Source of the DNA: Novosphingobium sp. PP1Y | GTDB lineage: Bacteria > Pseudomonadota > Alphaproteobacteria > Sphingomonadales > Sphingomonadaceae | Assembly: GCF_000253255.1 (NCBI RefSeq) | Contig: NC_015580.1 | Location: forward strand, 3,175,001-3,239,000 | DNA: 64,000 bases | Direction of reading: 5' to 3' | Part shown: in pieces, positions 8,290 to 16,857 of the stretch | Layout: every line of letters starts with the position of its first letter | Numbering within the stretch: the first letter of the stretch is position 1 | Made by a program: the position numbers and the translations under genes | Notes under the pieces: model-generated | Database searches by the model: none | The model's input: the letters and a program-made list of their open reading frames with translations, nothing else | What the model was told of the DNA's origin: nothing

Positions 8290-9234
8290 ATGGCCAGACC
8301 TCCCCAGAAACCCGGTGAACCGAGACGCCCGCGCGCGGCCACCGGCAGCAAGCGTCCCCTCAACAGCCGTCCCGGCAGCGACAAAAACCGTCCCGGCAGC
8401 GACGACGCGCGCGGCAATGCGCCGCGCAAGCCTCGTGTCCCGCGCCCGGCCGCACCGCCGACGCCCCGCGATCCCTCGCTGCCCGAGCGCGAGGGCGAAC
8501 GGATCGCCAAGCTGCTCGCCCGCGCTGGCGTCGCCAGCCGCCGCGAAGCGGAACGCATGATCGCCGAGGGCCGCGTCAAGCTGGGCGACGAGCCGATTAC
8601 CGCGCCCTCGACCGTCCTGAAGGATCTGCGCGGCGTAACCGTCGACGGCCAGCCGGTGAAGGCACCCGAGGCGACCCGCCTGTTCGTCTTCCACAAGCCT
8701 GCCGGACTGCTGACCGCCGAACGCGATCCCGCCGGCCGCCCGACGATCTACAATGCCCTGCGCAATGCCCTGCCTGCCGGCAGCGGCCGGGTCATGCCGA
8801 TCGGCCGACTTGACCTCAACACCGAGGGCCTGCTGCTGCTGACCAACGACGGCGAGTTCAAGCGCCAGCTGGAACTGCCCGCCAACGGCGTCCCGCGCAC
8901 CTACCGCGCCCGCGCTTTCGGCGATATCACGCAGGCCCAGCTCGAGGACCTGATCGACGGCATCGAGATCGACGGCATCCAATACGGCAAGATCGACGCG
9001 AATATGGAGCGTCGGACGGGGCGCAACCAGTGGATCGAAATGACCCTGACCGAGGGCAAGAACCGCGAAGTGCGCCGCGTGCTGGAACATCTCGGCCTGA
9101 AGGTCAGCCGCCTGCTGCGCATTTCCTACGGCCCCTTCGTGCTGGGCGACCTGCCCAAGGGCACGGTCGGAGAAGTTTCGCAGCGCGATCTCGAGACCTT
9201 CCGCCGCTCCCTCGGCAAGGGCAAAGGCGAATGA
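8290..9234 (+). CDS. rluB: 23S rRNA pseudouridine synthase, RsuA/RluB family
   Basis: Isomerises a uridine in ribosomal RNA to pseudouridine. Order of domains: a basic, proline-rich N-terminal tail (about 60 residues), an S4 RNA-binding domain ('RIAKLLARAGVASRREAERMI'), then the synthase domain with the catalytic aspartate in 'GRLDLNTEGLLL'. The 'GKNREVRRVLEHLGLKVSRL' block is typical of RsuA/RluB/RluE/RluF enzymes. RluB (23S U2605) is the likeliest, but RluE/F cannot be excluded from sequence alone. Its stop overlaps the rsmD start (ATGA), so both rRNA modifiers are translationally coupled. Confidence 0.87.
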   Translation: MARPPQKPGEPRRPRAATGSKRPLNSRPGSDKNRPGSDDARGNAPRKPRVPRPAAPPTPRDPSLPEREGERIAKLLARAGVASRREAERMIAEGRVKLGDEPITAPSTVLKDLRGVTVDGQPVKAPEATRLFVFHKPAGLLTAERDPAGRPTIYNALRNALPAGSGRVMPIGRLDLNTEGLLLLTNDGEFKRQLELPANGVPRTYRARAFGDITQAQLEDLIDGIEIDGIQYGKIDANMERRTGRNQWIEMTLTEGKNREVRRVLEHLGLKVSRLLRISYGPFVLGDLPKGTVGEVSQRDLETFRRSLGKGKGE

Positions 9235-9800
9235 AGGGCACAAGTACCGGCCTGCGAATCGTTGCCGGCGCTTGGCGCGGGCGCAAGCTGGCTACGCCCG
9301 AAGGTGACGCGACGCGTCCGACCGCCGACCGCACCCGCGAGACGTTGTTCTCGATGCTGACGAGCCGCCTCGGCACGTTCGAAGGGCTGAAGGTCGCCGA
9401 CCTGTTCGCAGGCTCCGGCGCGCTCGGCCTCGAAGCCCTGTCGCGCGGCGCAGCGCATTGCCTCTTCGTCGATCAGGACGCTGCCGCGATCCGCGCCATC
9501 CGTCGCAACATCGCCAACCTGCAGGCCCAGTCGCAATGCGACGTTCGGGCCTGCTCGGCACTCTCGCTGGGTCCGGCGAAGGAGCCGCTCGACCTCGTGC
9601 TGCTCGATCCGCCTTACGATACCGGAGCCGGTGCGGTCGCCGTGGACAAGCTCACGCGACTCGGCTGGATCGGGGAAACCACCTGGGTGAGCCTGGAGAC
9701 GGCGCGCGGCGAGGACGTTGCGATCCGCGGGTTCGAAACCGACGCCGTACGCGATGTCGGCAAGGCACGGCTCCAAATCCTGCGCCGCATCGAATCCTGA
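9231..9800 (+). CDS. rsmD: 16S rRNA (guanine-966-N2)-methyltransferase
   Basis: S-adenosylmethionine-dependent methylation of G966 in the small-subunit rRNA. It is 189 residues long, the normal RsmD size. The N-terminal 'LRIVAGAWRGRKL' is the family signature; the SAM loop is 'DLFAGSGALGLEAL' (residues 57-70) and the catalytic 'DPPY' is at 126-129. The ATG at 9231 overlaps the stop of the pseudouridine synthase gene by 4 bases. A hairpin with a short T tract follows 20 bases after the stop. Confidence 0.95.
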   Translation: MKGTSTGLRIVAGAWRGRKLATPEGDATRPTADRTRETLFSMLTSRLGTFEGLKVADLFAGSGALGLEALSRGAAHCLFVDQDAAAIRAIRRNIANLQAQSQCDVRACSALSLGPAKEPLDLVLLDPPYDTGAGAVAVDKLTRLGWIGETTWVSLETARGEDVAIRGFETDAVRDVGKARLQILRRIES

Positions 9801-9819
9801 TATTGCGCCGATATGAAGT

Positions 9820-9847
9820 GGGCCCCGCCACGCGGCGGGACCCTTTT
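9820..9847 (+). terminator. Rho-independent terminator after rsmD
   Basis: A GC-rich stem of GGG, one mismatch, then CCCGCC pairing with GGCGGG and CCC, a short loop, then TTTT. It also lies 22 bases beyond the end of the converging repeat-protein gene and may serve both strands. Confidence 0.75.
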
Positions 9848-9869
9848 CGTACTCAAAAAACCGGGGCCG

Positions 9870-10463
9870 TTACTTGCCTCCGGGATTGCGGCAGCTGTCC
9901 TGCACGGTCTTGCTGCAGACCGGATAATCCTTGTTCATCGCAGAGGCAGGCGGCGGCGTCAGCGCCCCCTTGTAGGGGCCGCCCTGATAGCTTTCGTCCG
10001 CAGGCATCGCGGGGCGCACGGCCTGTTCGGCCGCTTGCGGCGCAGGCACCCCGGCAGTCGGCATGCCCTCGCCGGGTGGATTCGCCTGTGTTGCAGGGGT
10101 TGTGGGAGTTTCGCCGTTGAGCTGCTGGATGATCGACGCCCACGCGGTTTCACGCTGCTGCGGGCTCATCTTGTAGACCTGTCCGCGCTGGTCGGGCGTC
10201 AGGGCCCAGTACCCTTCCTGCCGCTCGGGAACGAGCGTCCAGTAATAGCCCTTGTACTCGTCCGGCCAGGCATCGTACTCGGCCTGACGGTCTGCCGGCC
10301 AGCCGTCGTACATGGCCTGCTGCTCCGGCGTCAGCGTTACCGGCGCCGCCGAGGCGACTCGCGCCGGATCGGCGGCTGCAGGCGGCGCGTTCTGGGCCAG
10401 TAGCGCACCGGGCAAGGCCGCCAGAGCAAGCGCCGATCCGCCTGCGAGAATCGATTTTCGCAT
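9870..10463 (-). CDS. Secreted protein with six tandem 11-residue repeats, function unknown
   Basis: A 197-residue exported protein of no family I recognise. Residues 1-23 are a signal peptide ending 'LLAQ'. Residues 45-110 are six back-to-back 11-residue units of the form P-x-x-[RQ]-[QR]-x-x-[YW]-x-x-[WL]: 'TPEQQAMYDGW', 'PADRQAEYDAW', 'PDEYKGYYWTL', 'VPERQEGYWAL', 'TPDQRGQVYKM', 'SPQQRETAWAS'. A Pro/Ala-rich linker and a tail with two cysteines ('YPVCSKTVQDSC') follow. The aromatic spacing suggests a short helical solenoid or a surface-binding module. It stands alone, convergent with rsmD and divergent from uvrD. Confidence 0.75.
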   Translation of the reverse strand: MRKSILAGGSALALAALPGALLAQNAPPAAADPARVASAAPVTLTPEQQAMYDGWPADRQAEYDAWPDEYKGYYWTLVPERQEGYWALTPDQRGQVYKMSPQQRETAWASIIQQLNGETPTTPATQANPPGEGMPTAGVPAPQAAEQAVRPAMPADESYQGGPYKGALTPPPASAMNKDYPVCSKTVQDSCRNPGGK

Positions 10464-10496
10464 GGTCTCTCTCCACTGTGTATCCGTTGCCGGACC

Positions 10497-10521
10497 GACG
10501 TTTCACGCCCGGGAATGTTCC
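10497..10521 (-). promoter_or_regulatory. Possible EcfG-like promoter for the repeat protein
   Basis: On the minus strand GGAAC (10521-10517), a 16-base spacer and CGTC (10500-10497) approach the sigma-EcfG consensus GGAAC-N16/17-CGTT with one mismatch. The start would lie about 27 bases before the ATG at 10463, a sensible leader length. Confidence 0.3.
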
Positions 10522-10558
10522 ATGCATGCGGCAAAGCGGCCTTGCGCCGCGATGTTCC

Positions 10559-10573
10559 GTTCCCTAGTTGTTC
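10559..10573 (+). promoter_or_regulatory. LexA (SOS) box upstream of uvrD
   Basis: GTTC, seven bases (CCTAGTT), GTTC: an exact match to the alphaproteobacterial LexA direct repeat. It ends 37 bases before the chosen uvrD ATG. An inverted repeat GTTCAC/GTGAAC overlaps its right end (10570-10583). Confidence 0.75.
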
Positions 10574-10610
10574 ACGTGTGAACAGCCTGCAAGATACCTC
10601 GCCCAGCGGC

Positions 10611-12887
10611 ATGCCTGCCGCCAGCAACGATCCCCTGATCGACGGCCTCAACGCGCCCCAGAAGGAGGCCGTGCTGACCACCGAAGGGCCGGTCCTGATG
10701 CTGGCAGGCGCAGGCACGGGCAAGACCGCCGCCCTTACCCGGCGTCTTGCCAACATCATCCGCAATCGCCTTGCATGGCCAAGCGAAGTGCTGTGCGTCA
10801 CTTTCACCAACAAGGCCGCGCGCGAAATGCGCGACCGGGTCGGCCAGCTCGTCGGCCCCGCGGTCGAGGGCATGCCGTGGCTCGGCACCTTCCACGCCAT
10901 CGCTGCCAGGATGCTGCGCCGCCATGCCGAACTGGTGGGGCTGCAACCCAACTACACGATCATCGACACCGACGATCAGCTGCGCCTGCTCAAGCAGCTC
11001 ATCCAGGCCGAAGGCGTCGATGAAAAGCGCTTCCCCGCCCGCCAGCTTGCCGGGTGCATCGATCGCTGGAAGAACCGCGGGCTGAATCCGCAGGATCTCG
11101 ATGCAGCGGAGAACGAAGCCTATGCCAACGGCCGCGGCCAGAAGTTCTACAGCCTCTACCAGGACCGCCTGAAGACGCTGAACGCCTGCGACTTCGGTGA
11201 CCTGCTGCTGCACATGCTCAACATCCTGCGCACCCATCGCGAGGTGCTGGAGCAGTACCAGCAGCGCTTCAAGTACGTCATGGTGGACGAATATCAGGAC
11301 ACCAACCAGGTCCAGTACCTGTGGCTGCGCCTGATCGCGCAGGGCCGCCAGAACATTTGCGTGGTGGGTGACGACGACCAGTCGATCTATTCATGGCGCG
11401 GCGCAGAAGTCGCCAATATCCTGCGCTTCGAAAAGGATTTTCCCGGCGCGAAAGTGATCCGGCTCGAACAGAACTACCGCTCGACGCCCGAGATCCTTGC
11501 CGCTGCCTCGGGCCTCATCAACGAGAACAGCCAGCGCCTCGGCAAGACCTTGTGGACCGAGCGCCACCCCGGGGACAAGGTGCGCGTGATCGGCGTCTGG
11601 GATGCACCGGAAGAAGCGCGCCGCGTGGGCGACGAGATCGAGCGGCTCGAGCGCGAGGGCGCCCCGCTGGACCAGATGGCCATTCTCGTGCGCGCGCAGT
11701 ACCAGACGCGCGAGTTCGAAGACCGCTTCATCTCGATCGGCCTCAAGTACCGGATCGTCGGCGGTTTCCGTTTTTACGAACGCGCCGAAATCCGCGATGC
11801 GCTGGCCTACCTGCGCGTTATCGCCCAGCCCGCCGACGACCTCGCTTTCGAGCGCATCTACAATGCCCCGAAGCGCGGACTTGGCGCCAAGGCGCTGGAG
11901 AAGCTGCACCAGCTCGCGCGCCGCCAGGGCATCCCTCTTGCCGCGGCCGCCATCGAAATCGTCGATACCGACGAACTGCCCGCCCGTGCGCGCAACACTT
12001 TCCTGTCGCTGATGCGCGACTTCGCCCGGTGGCGCGATCTGGAGAAGACGGAGAACCCGGCGGACCTGATGCGCACCGTTCTCGACGAAAGCGGCTATAC
12101 CGACGCGCTGCAGGCCGAGCGGACAGCCGAAGCCTCCGGACGGCTGGAAAACCTTGTCGAGCTTGCCCGCGCCATGGAAGAGTACGAAAGCCTCGGCGAC
12201 TTCCTCGAGCATGTCAGCCTCGTCATGGACAACGACGCGGCCAGCGACGAGGAAAAGGTCACGATCATGACCATGCACGCCGCCAAGGGCCTGGAATTCG
12301 ACCACGTATTCCTGCCTGGCTGGGAGGAAGGCGTGTTTCCCTCGCAGCGTTCGCTGGACGAAGGCGGCCTTGCCAGCCTCGAGGAAGAGCGCCGCCTTGC
12401 CTATGTCGCGATCACCCGGGCGCGCCGCAAGTGCACCATCCTCCACGCCGCCAACCGCCGCATCTACGGCCAGTGGACCAGCTCGATCCCCTCGCGCTTC
12501 ATCGCCGAATTGCCCGAAGATCACGTCGAAAGCGAGACGACGCTCACCGGCGGTGCTTCGCTGTGGCGCGCGCAGTGGTCAGAACATGCCGATCCCTTCG
12601 CCGACGTCGCCCGCGCCCAACCCGCGCGCACGATGACGCGCGGCCCGGGCTGGCAGCGGGCTGCCGCACGCGAATTCGAAACGAAACCCCGCCGGATCGC
12701 CGAGACGACGCGCAGCGCGGCCAGCTTCGCGGCCAAGCCGCGCACCGATATCGCCATCGGCGCGCGCGTGTTTCACGAGAAGTTCGGCTACGGCACCGTG
12801 GCCGGGCAGGAAGGCAACAAGCTGGAGATCGACTTCGAGCAGTCGGGCCGCAAGCGCGTGATCGACAGCTTCGTCAAGATCGCCTGA
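10611..12887 (+). CDS. uvrD: ATP-dependent DNA helicase UvrD/PcrA
   Basis: A superfamily-1A 3'-5' helicase for nucleotide-excision and mismatch repair and for removing stalled complexes. It is 758 residues. The Q-motif 'LNAPQKEAV' is followed by Walker A 'AGAGTGKT' (about residues 32-39), 'TFTNKAAREM', Walker B 'VDEYQDTN', 'GDDDQSIYSWRGA', 'LEQNYRST', and late motifs 'TMHAAKGLEFDHVF' and 'YVAITRAR'. The C-terminus ends in a Tudor-like stretch ('IGARVFHEKFGYGTV...'). ATG 10611 is preferred because the alternative GTG at 10578 would sit only 4 bases from the LexA box, though homologues vary there. SOS control is indicated by that box. Confidence 0.95.
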   Translation: MPAASNDPLIDGLNAPQKEAVLTTEGPVLMLAGAGTGKTAALTRRLANIIRNRLAWPSEVLCVTFTNKAAREMRDRVGQLVGPAVEGMPWLGTFHAIAARMLRRHAELVGLQPNYTIIDTDDQLRLLKQLIQAEGVDEKRFPARQLAGCIDRWKNRGLNPQDLDAAENEAYANGRGQKFYSLYQDRLKTLNACDFGDLLLHMLNILRTHREVLEQYQQRFKYVMVDEYQDTNQVQYLWLRLIAQGRQNICVVGDDDQSIYSWRGAEVANILRFEKDFPGAKVIRLEQNYRSTPEILAAASGLINENSQRLGKTLWTERHPGDKVRVIGVWDAPEEARRVGDEIERLEREGAPLDQMAILVRAQYQTREFEDRFISIGLKYRIVGGFRFYERAEIRDALAYLRVIAQPADDLAFERIYNAPKRGLGAKALEKLHQLARRQGIPLAAAAIEIVDTDELPARARNTFLSLMRDFARWRDLEKTENPADLMRTVLDESGYTDALQAERTAEASGRLENLVELARAMEEYESLGDFLEHVSLVMDNDAASDEEKVTIMTMHAAKGLEFDHVFLPGWEEGVFPSQRSLDEGGLASLEEERRLAYVAITRARRKCTILHAANRRIYGQWTSSIPSRFIAELPEDHVESETTLTGGASLWRAQWSEHADPFADVARAQPARTMTRGPGWQRAAAREFETKPRRIAETTRSAASFAAKPRTDIAIGARVFHEKFGYGTVAGQEGNKLEIDFEQSGRKRVIDSFVKIA

Positions 12888-12959
12888 CGCGGCGGCGGAA
12901 CCGGAACGGTCACCGCCGCACGATCACGCGCGACCGGTCTCGACCGCGCGACCGCAATC

Positions 12960-14348
12960 TCAGGCCAGTGCGGAGACCTTGAGGAATTCGGGAACCGGAC
13001 CGTTCCAGCCGTCATCGGCGGGCTCGGCCTCGCTACGGCGCTGGCGGCGTTCGCGGCGTGGCTCCTCGGCAGGTGCACGCGCTTCACGTCGCGGCGCACG
13101 CCTGGCCGACTCCTCGCGCTTTTCCGGAACCTCGCGCTTTTCCGGAACCTCGCGCCTGTCCGTATCCCTTGCCGTCTCTCTGGACGCACGGCGCGCCTTC
13201 GGCTTCTCCTCGCGCGCCTCTTCGGCTTCTTCGGTCTGGAGATCGAACAGCGGTATCTTGTGCCCGGTCAGCTTCTCGACATTGTCGATAGCTTCGGCAT
13301 CCTCGGGCGCCACGAACGTGAATGCGCGGCCTGAAGCGCCGCCGCGGCCGGTGCGACCGATGCGGTGGACGTAATCGTCTGGGTGCCAGGGCGTGTCGAA
13401 GTTGAAGACGTGGCTCACGCCCTTCACGTCGAGACCCCGGGCCGCCACATCGGAGGCGACGAGGATGTTCACGTCGCCGCTCTTGAAACGGTCGAGTTCG
13501 GCGAGGCGCGCAGGCTGGTCCATGTCGCCATGGATCTCGCCGGCACCGAAGCCGTGGCCCTTCAGGCTCTTGGCCAGTTCGCGCACGGTCGTCTTGCGGT
13601 TGCAGAAGACGATGGCGGTCGAGACATTGTCGGTCCGCAGCAGGTGTCGCAGGACTTCGCGCTTCTTGCGGGCCGTCACGGCAACCTTGTGCTGGACGAT
13701 GTTGATGTTGGCCGTCGCCGGGCGCGCCACTTCGATGTACTTGGGGTTCGACAGGAAGCGGTCCGACAGCTTCTTGATCGGCGGCGGCATCGTTGCCGAG
13801 AACAGCATCGTCTGGCGATTGGTCGGCAGCTTCGAGCAGATGTTCTCGATGTCGGGGATGAAGCCCATGTCGAGCATGCGGTCCGCTTCGTCGATGACGA
13901 GCAGTTCGCAGCCCGTCAGCAGGATCTTCCCGCGTTCGAACAGATCCATCAGGCGGCCCGGCGTGGCGATGAGAACGTCCACGCCCTCGGTCAGAGCCTT
14001 CACCTGGTCGCCCATCTGCACACCGCCGATGAGCAGCGCCATCTTCAGGTCGTGGTTCTTGCCGTACTTCTCGAAATTCTCGGCAACCTGGGCGGCAAGT
14101 TCGCGAGTCGGCTCGAGGATCAGCGAGCGCGGCATCAGCGCGCGGCGGCGGCCATGCGCAAGAATGTCGATCATCGGCAACACGAAGCTGGCCGTCTTGC
14201 CGGTGCCGGTCTGGGCGATGCCGATGAGATCCTTCATCATCAGGACCGGCGGAATCGCTTGGGCCTGGATCGGAGTCGGTTCGGTATAGCCCGCGGCTTC
14301 CACCGCTTGCAGCAATTCTTCAGACAGGCCGAGATCGGCAAAGTTCAT
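12960..14348 (-). CDS. DEAD-box RNA helicase (RhlE/DeaD-like)
   Basis: An ATP-dependent RNA helicase of 462 residues, acting on ribosome assembly or mRNA turnover. Motifs in order: Q-motif 'GYTEPTPIQAQAIP', Walker A 'AQTGTGKT' (45-52), 'PTRELAAQV', 'TPGRLMDL', 'DEAD' in 'VIDEADRMLD', 'SAT', 'ARGLDVKGV', 'HRIGRTGR'. Past residue ~370 is a long Arg/Glu-rich disordered tail, common in RhlE-type proteins. The tail includes a tandem duplicated hexapeptide REVPEK. The ATG at 14348 begins 'MNFADLGLS', as in homologues; an upstream start adds 14 unrelated residues. It converges on uvrD. Confidence 0.93.
   Translation of the reverse strand: MNFADLGLSEELLQAVEAAGYTEPTPIQAQAIPPVLMMKDLIGIAQTGTGKTASFVLPMIDILAHGRRRALMPRSLILEPTRELAAQVAENFEKYGKNHDLKMALLIGGVQMGDQVKALTEGVDVLIATPGRLMDLFERGKILLTGCELLVIDEADRMLDMGFIPDIENICSKLPTNRQTMLFSATMPPPIKKLSDRFLSNPKYIEVARPATANINIVQHKVAVTARKKREVLRHLLRTDNVSTAIVFCNRKTTVRELAKSLKGHGFGAGEIHGDMDQPARLAELDRFKSGDVNILVASDVAARGLDVKGVSHVFNFDTPWHPDDYVHRIGRTGRGGASGRAFTFVAPEDAEAIDNVEKLTGHKIPLFDLQTEEAEEAREEKPKARRASRETARDTDRREVPEKREVPEKREESARRAPRREARAPAEEPRRERRQRRSEAEPADDGWNGPVPEFLKVSALA
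13112..13147. repeat. 18-bp perfect tandem duplication in the helicase tail
   Basis: Two identical 18-bp units (13112-13129 and 13130-13147), followed by a partial third, encode REVPEK twice in the disordered tail of the DEAD-box helicase. This is typical replication-slippage material. Confidence 0.9.
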
Positions 14349-14504
14349 AGGCGAACAAGTTTCCGGAAATACGAGAGTAACAGGTCGCAAGGAAGCTAGC
14401 GGGATTTTGCATCACCGCGCGCATCGTTTGTGCAACTGGCCGCGCCCTATGCGTGATCCAGTATAAAAGTCAAGGAAATCCGCGAAAGAGCTGCGCGAAT
14501 TCGC

Positions 14505-15137
14505 TCAATGATCGACTTCAACCAATTGGCGGATCCGGGTGAGCTTGCAATTCATGCCACTGCGCGAAAGCAGCGTGTCGCGGTCGACGCACAATTGTCC
14601 GTCGGATGTATGCGACAGGTAAAAGCCGGAATAGAAGTCCCGTGCCCTGCAGGCCCGCTCCAGTTCGGCACTGACGAGACGCCGGTCGCGCATGAACAGG
14701 AGCAGGCGATTGTCGCCATCCGGCTGAACCCCGGCGATGCCCGCGATCGACAGACACTTGCCGATCTTTCGCTCGGAAAAATGCGAACCGATCTCGCCAT
14801 CGGGAAGGCCCACGAACATGTCGGGCGGCGCGGTGCGCGGGCTGCGTGGGGTAATGCGGATCGTCATGCGCTGCTCGATCCTGACCTGCCATGCATCCTG
14901 CGGCTCCACCCGCTGAAAGGCAGAAACGGTGAATGGCCAGGCAGGAAGCGCGGCGCGCGTCTCGTCACTGAACGGCACGGCATCGGCTTCGCGCCTGGAA
15001 TAGACCGCCGTGCCGTCATCGTCGGGCAGCCAGCCCGCATCGAATCCGCTCTTATCCATCGACCGCTCGCTATCGACCAGGCCTGCTGCCGGAAGCAGCA
15101 CCATGATCGGATAAAGCATCGCAGTCGCAAGATTCAT
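14505..15137 (-). CDS. Conserved hypothetical protein of sphingomonads
   Basis: A 210-residue protein with a weakly hydrophobic N-terminus (residues 4-22) that may be a signal or anchor. The rest is highly charged. It has an 'RIEQRMTIRITPR' strand, a 'RKIGKCLSIAGIAGVQP' segment and a C-terminal block with regularly placed cysteines ('ACRARDFYSGFYL', 'LCVDRDTLLSRSGMNC'). From memory, proteins with the 'RDFYSGFY...RDxLxSRxGxxC' block recur in sphingomonads, but I know no function. The ATG at 15137 is chosen because the region before it in the longer frame is not conserved-looking. It is divergent from the FAD-linked dehydrogenase. Confidence 0.65.
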   Translation of the reverse strand: MNLATAMLYPIMVLLPAAGLVDSERSMDKSGFDAGWLPDDDGTAVYSRREADAVPFSDETRAALPAWPFTVSAFQRVEPQDAWQVRIEQRMTIRITPRSPRTAPPDMFVGLPDGEIGSHFSERKIGKCLSIAGIAGVQPDGDNRLLLFMRDRRLVSAELERACRARDFYSGFYLSHTSDGQLCVDRDTLLSRSGMNCKLTRIRQLVEVDH

Positions 15138-15313
15138 CGTCGAGCAGGTTCCCTGAACACGGTGACGCCGTAAGTGCAGCCATAGCCCATGAGCTTGAAC
15201 CACCGCTTAACTTGAAACGGAAGTCGATCACATCGCGCACGGTCAGGCAAGGCGTGCAAGCAATTGCAAGGATTGAGGATGAAACGGCCAGTTCGCTGTG
15301 GCATAGCGAACTC

Positions 15314-16735
15314 ATGAACGGTTCCGACACATTTTTCGAAGAAGCCCTCTCCCTGCTTGGCCCTCGCGGAATCACGCGCGACCCCGATCTTGTTGCACCT
15401 TCGCTGACCGATTGGCGCGGACGCTACACCGGGCGCGCGATCGGCGTGGCCTCTCCCGCCAGCACCGCCGAAGTCGTCGCCCTCGTCAAGCTATGCGGGG
15501 CCCATGGCGTACCTATCGTGCCGCAAGGCGGTAACAGCGGCATGTCGGGCGGGGCCACCCCGGACGAATCGGGCACAGCTGTGGTCCTTTCGCTGCGGCG
15601 CATGAACGCGATTCGCGAGATCGACACCGAAGGTCGCCGCGCCACCTGCGAGGCCGGCGTGGTGCTGCAGACACTGCACGAAGCGGCAGATGCCAAGGGC
15701 CTGCGCTTTCCGCTCACCCTGGGCGGAAAAGGTTCTGCGACCGTGGGCGGCCTGATCTCCACGAACGCCGGCGGCTGCCAGGTCCTGCGCCATGGCTCCA
15801 TGCGCGCGCTCGTCCTGGGCCTCGAGGCTGTCCTGCCTGACGGCCAGGTCTTCTCGATGCTGACGCCGCTGAAGAAGGACAATCGCGGCTTCGACCTCAA
15901 GCAATTGCTGATCGGCTCAGAAGGCACGATGGGCGTCGTCACCGCGGCCACGCTCAAGCTGCTGCCCGCCGTCGCCGACCGCGTCGTGATCTGGGCAGGC
16001 GTGCCCGCCCTTGGCGATGCGCGCAAGCTCATGCTGTTTTGCGAAGACGCCATGGGCGAGGCGCTCGAAGGCTTCGAGGTGCTACCCCAGGCCTGTCTCG
16101 ATGCCGTGCTGCATCACTTGCCCGATTCCCGCGCGCCGTTGGAAGGGCGCCACGGTTGGCACGTACTGATCGAAGTCGTGGCCGATCGCGCCGCGGCCGA
16201 TACGCTGCGCGAGCGGTGCGAAACCATGATGGCCGCGGCTTTCGAGAGCGAACTGGTCGAAGACGCCGTCATGTCGGCCAGCGAAGCCCAGGCCGAAGCC
16301 TTCTGGTTGCTGCGCGAATCGATTTCTCCCGCCGAGCGCGAGCGCGGACCGGCGATGCAGCACGACATTTCCGTGCCGGTCGAGAAGATGCCAGAATTCG
16401 TCGAGACGACGGCGCCGATGATCGAGGCGAAATGGCCCGGCACGGAAGCCGTCGCTTTCGGGCACCTGGGCGATGGCAACGTGCACTATCATGTCATTGC
16501 GCCGAACGTGGAGGACGCACTCGCCTGGCAGACCGGCCCGGGCAAGGACATCAGCCGTTATGTGCACGATCTCGTAACCGAGTGGGGCGGCTCGATTTCG
16601 GCCGAGCACGGCATCGGGCAGATGAAGCGCGACGAACTGGCGCGTCTCGGCGATCCGGTCGCTCTGTCCATGCTGCGGGCGGTCAAGCAGGCAATCGATC
16701 CGAAGGGCATTCTCAACCCCGGCAAACTGATCTGA
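15314..16735 (+). CDS. FAD-linked 2-hydroxyacid dehydrogenase (GlcD/D2HGDH-like)
   Basis: A 473-residue flavoprotein oxidising a D-2-hydroxy acid (lactate, glycolate or 2-hydroxyglutarate; not resolvable here). The N-terminal PCMH FAD domain shows 'VPQGGNSGMSGGATP' and 'LGGKGSATVGGLISTNAGG'. The C-terminal FAD-oxidase domain shows 'FGHLGDGNVHYHV', 'SAEHGIGQMKRDEL' and 'IDPKGILNPGKLI'. These include the histidine-rich metal and substrate site of the D-2-hydroxyglutarate dehydrogenase group. The ATG at 15314 is preferred: the longer frame from 15212 adds 34 atypical residues. sapC follows 122 bases later. Confidence 0.88.
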   Translation: MNGSDTFFEEALSLLGPRGITRDPDLVAPSLTDWRGRYTGRAIGVASPASTAEVVALVKLCGAHGVPIVPQGGNSGMSGGATPDESGTAVVLSLRRMNAIREIDTEGRRATCEAGVVLQTLHEAADAKGLRFPLTLGGKGSATVGGLISTNAGGCQVLRHGSMRALVLGLEAVLPDGQVFSMLTPLKKDNRGFDLKQLLIGSEGTMGVVTAATLKLLPAVADRVVIWAGVPALGDARKLMLFCEDAMGEALEGFEVLPQACLDAVLHHLPDSRAPLEGRHGWHVLIEVVADRAAADTLRERCETMMAAAFESELVEDAVMSASEAQAEAFWLLRESISPAERERGPAMQHDISVPVEKMPEFVETTAPMIEAKWPGTEAVAFGHLGDGNVHYHVIAPNVEDALAWQTGPGKDISRYVHDLVTEWGGSISAEHGIGQMKRDELARLGDPVALSMLRAVKQAIDPKGILNPGKLI

Positions 16736-16857
16736 AGCGCTCCGCAAAAAGGAGGTCCTGTGCCCGTGCGCAACGCGGCCAGCGCGCTTGCGCGCCTGCA
16801 ACCCAGCCACTAAAGCGACCTATCCAAAAATCTACCCAGCCTGCGGAGAAGATCGTA

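Noticed and set aside
16039..16857. Long N-terminal extension of the SapC frame
   Set aside because: It overlaps the dehydrogenase gene out of frame. The SapC homology begins at the ATG at 16858, which has its own ribosome site.
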